Under the pieces are notes generated by a model that ran no database searches, was not told the origin of the DNA, and saw only the letters and a list, made by a program, of their open reading frames with translations. From Ichthyophonus hoferi (taxonomy: Eukaryota; Opisthokonta; Ichthyosporea; Ichthyophonida; Ichthyophonidae): a stretch of DNA of 25,638 bases. Positions 23,827 through 25,638 of this stretch are shown piece after piece (the stretch's first letter is position 1; the number at the start of each line of letters is the position of its first letter). The DNA is taken from positions 21,586 through 47,223 of the forward strand of contig NAOQ01000542.1 in NCBI GenBank assembly GCA_002751075.1. Reading direction: 5' to 3'. Made by a program: the position numbers and the translations under genes.

Positions 23827-24949
23827 AAAGTTTTAAGTGCATATTATATAATTGAAATGTGAATGGGTATTCTGTTATAAGCATATAATAACAGTGTATG
23901 TATTTATTTATGCATTTTATTGCAATCGGCACTATTGCAATGAAATCTAAGGCATGTTTGTATATATTACATGTATATGCGTATCTTGGGAAGGTTGTAT
24001 GGCCATTTATACTATATGTATTATTTTATTTCATTTTATGTCGTGTTATAACATAAAATATTGTAGCATAACATAACATAACGTAGCATATAATAACCTA
24101 ATTTAGCATACTGAATATAGCATAATATAACATGACAATAAAATGAAATACTATACAATACAATACAATACAATACAATACAATAAAATACAATAAAATA
24201 CCATACCATACCATACCATACAGCCTAACCTAACCCGACTCATTTTCTCCTTTTCTACCAATACCGCTTCCTTCTACCTCTACCTATACTATCTTACCAT
24301 TGGTCTCTTTAGGCGGGCTGGGGTAAGCTCTGTGTGGACAAGGTGTCGGATCTAGTCTCTGATAGGCTCCTATTAGCCTGCTGCCCTTTCTTAAGTGGGT
24401 GTTGCTGTATTGCTATGGTTTTATCTAGTGTATTTCCTGGATTTTAGTTAGTAATAACAGAGCGAGAGAGGGGGGTGAGAGAGATAAAGGAACGAATGCA
24501 TGCGTGTACGTCTTATACATATTACTACTCACTACTACACATATATGCATGTTAGTTACACCTTTTGCCTCGATACTATCTCTATTTATCTTATCTCTTG
24601 CTTGGCTTTATTTGTTTCTTTATCACTTTAATATTTTTTGTGTGTACTTTTCTTATTCACTCATATATAATAGAATATACTAAATAAAACTTGATCATGT
24701 CTTATACGATCTTACAATATTCCATGCTATCTTACAATACATAGTAATATCAATACTTTATCATTATCCTACCCTACCCTACCCTATCCTATCCTACCTT
24801 ACTCTACCCTCTACCCTACTCTACTCTACCCTATTATAGGTGACCTGCAGACCTTTCTCTATGAAGCTAATAATATAGTAGATGCCATGCCACGTGCTGT
24901 TCTCCCTAATCGCAAAATCCGACCAATGGAAAGTAGGGATCGCGCCAAG
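14512..24949 (+). CDS. CDAN1: Codanin-1 homologue, 18 exons seen, C-terminus beyond window
   Basis: Codanin-1 binds the histone chaperone ASF1 and limits histone supply to chromatin; human mutations cause dyserythropoietic anaemia type I (family knowledge). Exons: 14512-14589, 15763-16005, 16250-17439, 17693-17814, 18086-18180, 18817-18971, 19476-19563, 19870-19944, 20312-20432, 20711-20834, 21838-22025, 22285-22385, 22700-22834, 23035-23099, 23238-23262, 23626-23733, 24313-24394, 24840-24949, about 1035 aa. Family matches: DEFPALGG (92-99), then the ASF1-binding B-domain KKRVSPTPV (110-118, human RRINPTPV); [15 protein letters not shown] (human SIHDCVFFAVQVLE); [63 protein letters not shown]. 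Exon 3 is a 397-residue disordered Ser/Thr/Pro/Gln-rich segment, much longer than the human equivalent. The first intron contains an assembly gap that may hide an exon. Exon 13 appears to end at a GC donor, and the end of exon 15 is ambiguous. Roughly the last 370 residues of the human protein have no counterpart before the window ends. Confidence 0.9.
14645..15345. other. Assembly gap (701 N)
   Basis: An uninterrupted run of N in CDAN1 intron 1 (14590-15762). Exons 1 and 2 are both phase 0 across it, so no exon is required inside, but one whose length is a multiple of three would go unnoticed. Both edges are AT-rich repeat (ATTATATTATAT to the right), a common cause of such gaps. Confidence 0.98.
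17595..17627. repeat. (TATTG)n pentanucleotide repeat in CDAN1 intron 3
   Basis: About six units of GTATT/TATTG in tandem between the exon 3 donor (17440) and the exon 4 acceptor (17692). Confidence 0.9.
17870..17945. repeat. Degenerate (ATACC/ATACA)n repeat in CDAN1 intron 4
   Basis: Imperfect five-base words CATAC, ACCAT and CCATA follow one another between exons 4 and 5. Confidence 0.75.
18521..18593. repeat. 30-bp tandem repeat, 2.4 copies, in CDAN1 intron 5
   Basis: The unit starts GTATGATATAATATGG and ends GTATAGCATT. Copies at 18521-18550 and 18551-18580 are identical and a third is partial (18581-18593). Perfect identity implies recent expansion. A looser TATGGTATAG repeat precedes it from about 18498. 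Confidence 0.9.
19042..19089 (+). repeat. 48-base pure purine tract in CDAN1 intron 6
   Basis: Only A and G occur from 19042 to 19089 (GGAAAAGAGAGAGGGGAAGA and onward), with further purine-rich sequence on both sides (about 18988-19110). Such tracts can form triplex DNA and can pair with CT-rich RNA. Confidence 0.9.
19575..19830. repeat. Degenerate (ATAGTATG)n satellite in CDAN1 intron 7
   Basis: Words ATAGTATGAT, ATAATAGT and AGTATGATAG are repeated imperfectly for about 250 bases between exons 7 and 8. The repetition creates long open frames on the minus strand rich in Tyr, His, Ile and Ser that are not genes. Confidence 0.85.
20139..20240. repeat. 36-bp tandem repeat, about 2.8 copies, in CDAN1 intron 8
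   Basis: Units begin CTATATACACTAG at 20139, 20175 and 20211 and contain CTGTACTCTAGGGG. Spacing is exactly 36 bases, and copies differ at only a few positions. Because 36 is a multiple of three, a repetitive open frame ([12 protein letters not shown]) exists on the minus strand; it is a by-product. Confidence 0.92.
20401..20588 (+). repeat. Partial duplication of the 3' end of CDAN1 exon 9 and its intron start
   Basis: 20401-20456 (end of exon 9, donor and first intron bases) recurs at 20534-20588 with about 85% identity. CTATATTTAC, GTAGA, CCTACAA, TAGGTGTA and TGTAGTGTATTG are shared in the same order. At the splice site the first copy reads CAAG|GTAGGT and the second CAAATTAGGT, so the second cannot serve as the same donor. 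AT repeats fill the space between. Confidence 0.85.
20612..20652. repeat. (TATAA)n repeat in CDAN1 intron 9
   Basis: About eight units of ATATA/TATAA just upstream of the exon 10 acceptor region. Confidence 0.9.
20901..20990. repeat. (TATATG)n hexanucleotide repeat in CDAN1 intron 10
   Basis: A TA run leads into GTATAT units with a few GTATAG variants in the middle (about 20945-20965). It is complementary to the CATATA-type repeat later in the same intron. Confidence 0.9.
21640..21808. repeat. (CATATA/CACATA)n followed by a 65-base pyrimidine tract, CDAN1 intron 10
   Basis: 21650-21725 is CATATA/CACATA repeat ending in a TA run. 21744-21808 contains only C and T, including a long (CT)n. The tract ends about 30 bases before the exon 11 acceptor (AG 21836-21837) and may act as an extended polypyrimidine tract. 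Confidence 0.9.
22172..22212. repeat. (CATA)n microsatellite in CDAN1 intron 11
   Basis: About nine near-perfect ACAT units between exons 11 and 12. Confidence 0.9.
23411..23437. repeat. (TA)n microsatellite in CDAN1 intron 15
   Basis: Uninterrupted TA repeat flanked by ATTAATC on the left and ATTAATCA on the right. Confidence 0.9.
23785..23826. repeat. (TA)n(TG)n compound microsatellite in CDAN1 intron 16
   Basis: A TA run of about 20 bases passes directly into about ten TG units. Confidence 0.92.
24145..24222. repeat. (CAATA)n(CCATA)n pentanucleotide repeat in CDAN1 intron 16
   Basis: Perfect CAATA units, two CAATAAAATA variants, then CCATA units. Looser CATAACATAACGTAGCATAA repeats precede it from about 24050. 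Confidence 0.9.
24768..24832. repeat. (CCTAC/CCTAT)n repeat in CDAN1 intron 17
   Basis: Imperfect five-base units CCTAC, CCTAT and TCTAC run up to the exon 18 acceptor (AG 24838-24839), so the repeat doubles as a pyrimidine-rich 3' splice-site region. Confidence 0.9.
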
Positions 24950-25500
24950 GTAGGCATTAAAGGATATACATACCCTAGAATATAGTACAATATAATTAAT
25001 GGTTTATAGTCAATTGTAGTAAGTGTATGTGTATATATCTATTTAGAATCATACGCTTATATAACATAGGCAACCAACCAATAATATCTTGTTATTAAAA
25101 CAGGTAATATCGTGGTAAGACATATTCTAACATATTATCAATGCAATTGGCTTTAAATTTTAAATTTTAATTGGTGCAAATTATTCGATTGCAGAATTTA
25201 TTGATCTCTTTTTGGGACTATAATAACAGATTGCGTTGGTCTAATTATAGTTTATTTTGTTTTTTGTTGCTATTTTTATTAGTCTCTGATCATTTTGCTA
25301 TAATTAGTAGAGATCTTCGATTAATTATAAATGAGATTGTAGTATACAGTGATGGTGGAATTTTATTGATTAGTTTGCTACTGTGATGGCAATTAACCAA
25401 TAGGAAAGCGGCCATAAGGGTTTTCGATTGAAACTGGAATATTTTGTTTTTATATATATACTTACCTATTTATACACACATGCATACACACACCAATACA
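24950..25500 (+). other. CDAN1 intron 18, no certain exon
   Basis: Sequence after the exon 18 donor (GTAGGC). An open plus frame after GATTGCAG (from 25195) continues in phase 0 for 64 codons (NLLISFWDYNNRLRW, then Leu/Phe/Ile-rich), but it does not resemble the expected next codanin segment and is mostly low-complexity hydrophobic. It is left unassigned. Confidence 0.4.
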
Positions 25501-25504
25501 CGTA

Positions 25505-25511
25505 ATATACA

Positions 25512-25545
<34 letters not shown>

Positions 25546-25638
25546 CATGCATACATACATATATACACACATACATACATACATACATACATACATACAT
25601 ACATACATACATACATACATACATACATACATACATAC
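25505..25638. repeat. (CATA)n microsatellite running off the window end
   Basis: Tandem ACAT units with three short interruptions (ATATACATGC, ATATATACAC) from 25505 to the last base. It is a likely boundary of assembled sequence. Confidence 0.95.

Noticed and set aside
25195-25386. Exon 19 of CDAN1 encoding NLLISFWDYNNRLRW and onward
   Set aside because: Phase and acceptor fit, but the sequence is hydrophobic low complexity, no clear donor exists, and it does not resemble the next conserved codanin block.

Overview
This is AT-rich eukaryotic nuclear DNA with intron-dense genes and many microsatellites. Two of the three clear genes are recognised from protein motifs recalled from their families: THUMPD1/Tan1 and codanin-1. 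Codanin-1 is, to my knowledge, an animal gene. With short introns, very low GC and compact spacing, the window looks like an invertebrate, possibly an early-branching animal such as a sponge. That taxonomic guess is inference; no RNA gene or marker here settles it.

Layout. (1) 432-4378, plus strand: a complete seven-exon THUMPD1 homologue (304 aa), the tRNA-binding adaptor for NAT10 cytidine acetylation. Its first exon-intron junction lies in a long inverted repeat. (2) 4379-6048: intergenic, with a poly(A) signal for THUMPD1, two hairpins and several exon-like fragments I could not join into a gene. (3) 6049-10268, minus strand: a complete nine-exon gene (347 aa) with ankyrin repeats, a short charged segment, a SAM-like domain and a C-terminal transmembrane anchor. 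Its layout resembles ASZ1/GASZ of the piRNA pathway. Each ankyrin repeat is close to one phase-0 exon. (4) 10269-14511: the shared 5' region of two divergent genes. It holds a 24-nt exon candidate, two promoter-like islands, poly(A) and AT tracts, and a small plus-strand candidate gene (12362-12639). (5) 14512-24949 and beyond, plus strand: the codanin-1 homologue. Eighteen coding exons (about 1035 aa) are visible, and the C-terminal part lies past the window. A 701-base assembly gap falls in its first intron. (6) 24950-25638: downstream intron and a CATA microsatellite.

THUMPD1 and the ankyrin gene are tail to tail; the ankyrin gene and CDAN1 are head to head. About 22 of 31 inferred coding introns are phase 0. 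Nothing suggests that the three genes share a pathway. THUMPD1 acts in RNA acetylation, codanin-1 in ASF1-dependent histone supply, and the ankyrin-SAM protein probably sits on a membrane. No transposon with recognisable coding sequence, no rRNA or tRNA and no CRISPR array was seen. All exon borders come from reading splice signals, frame continuity and remembered family sequences, without transcript evidence.
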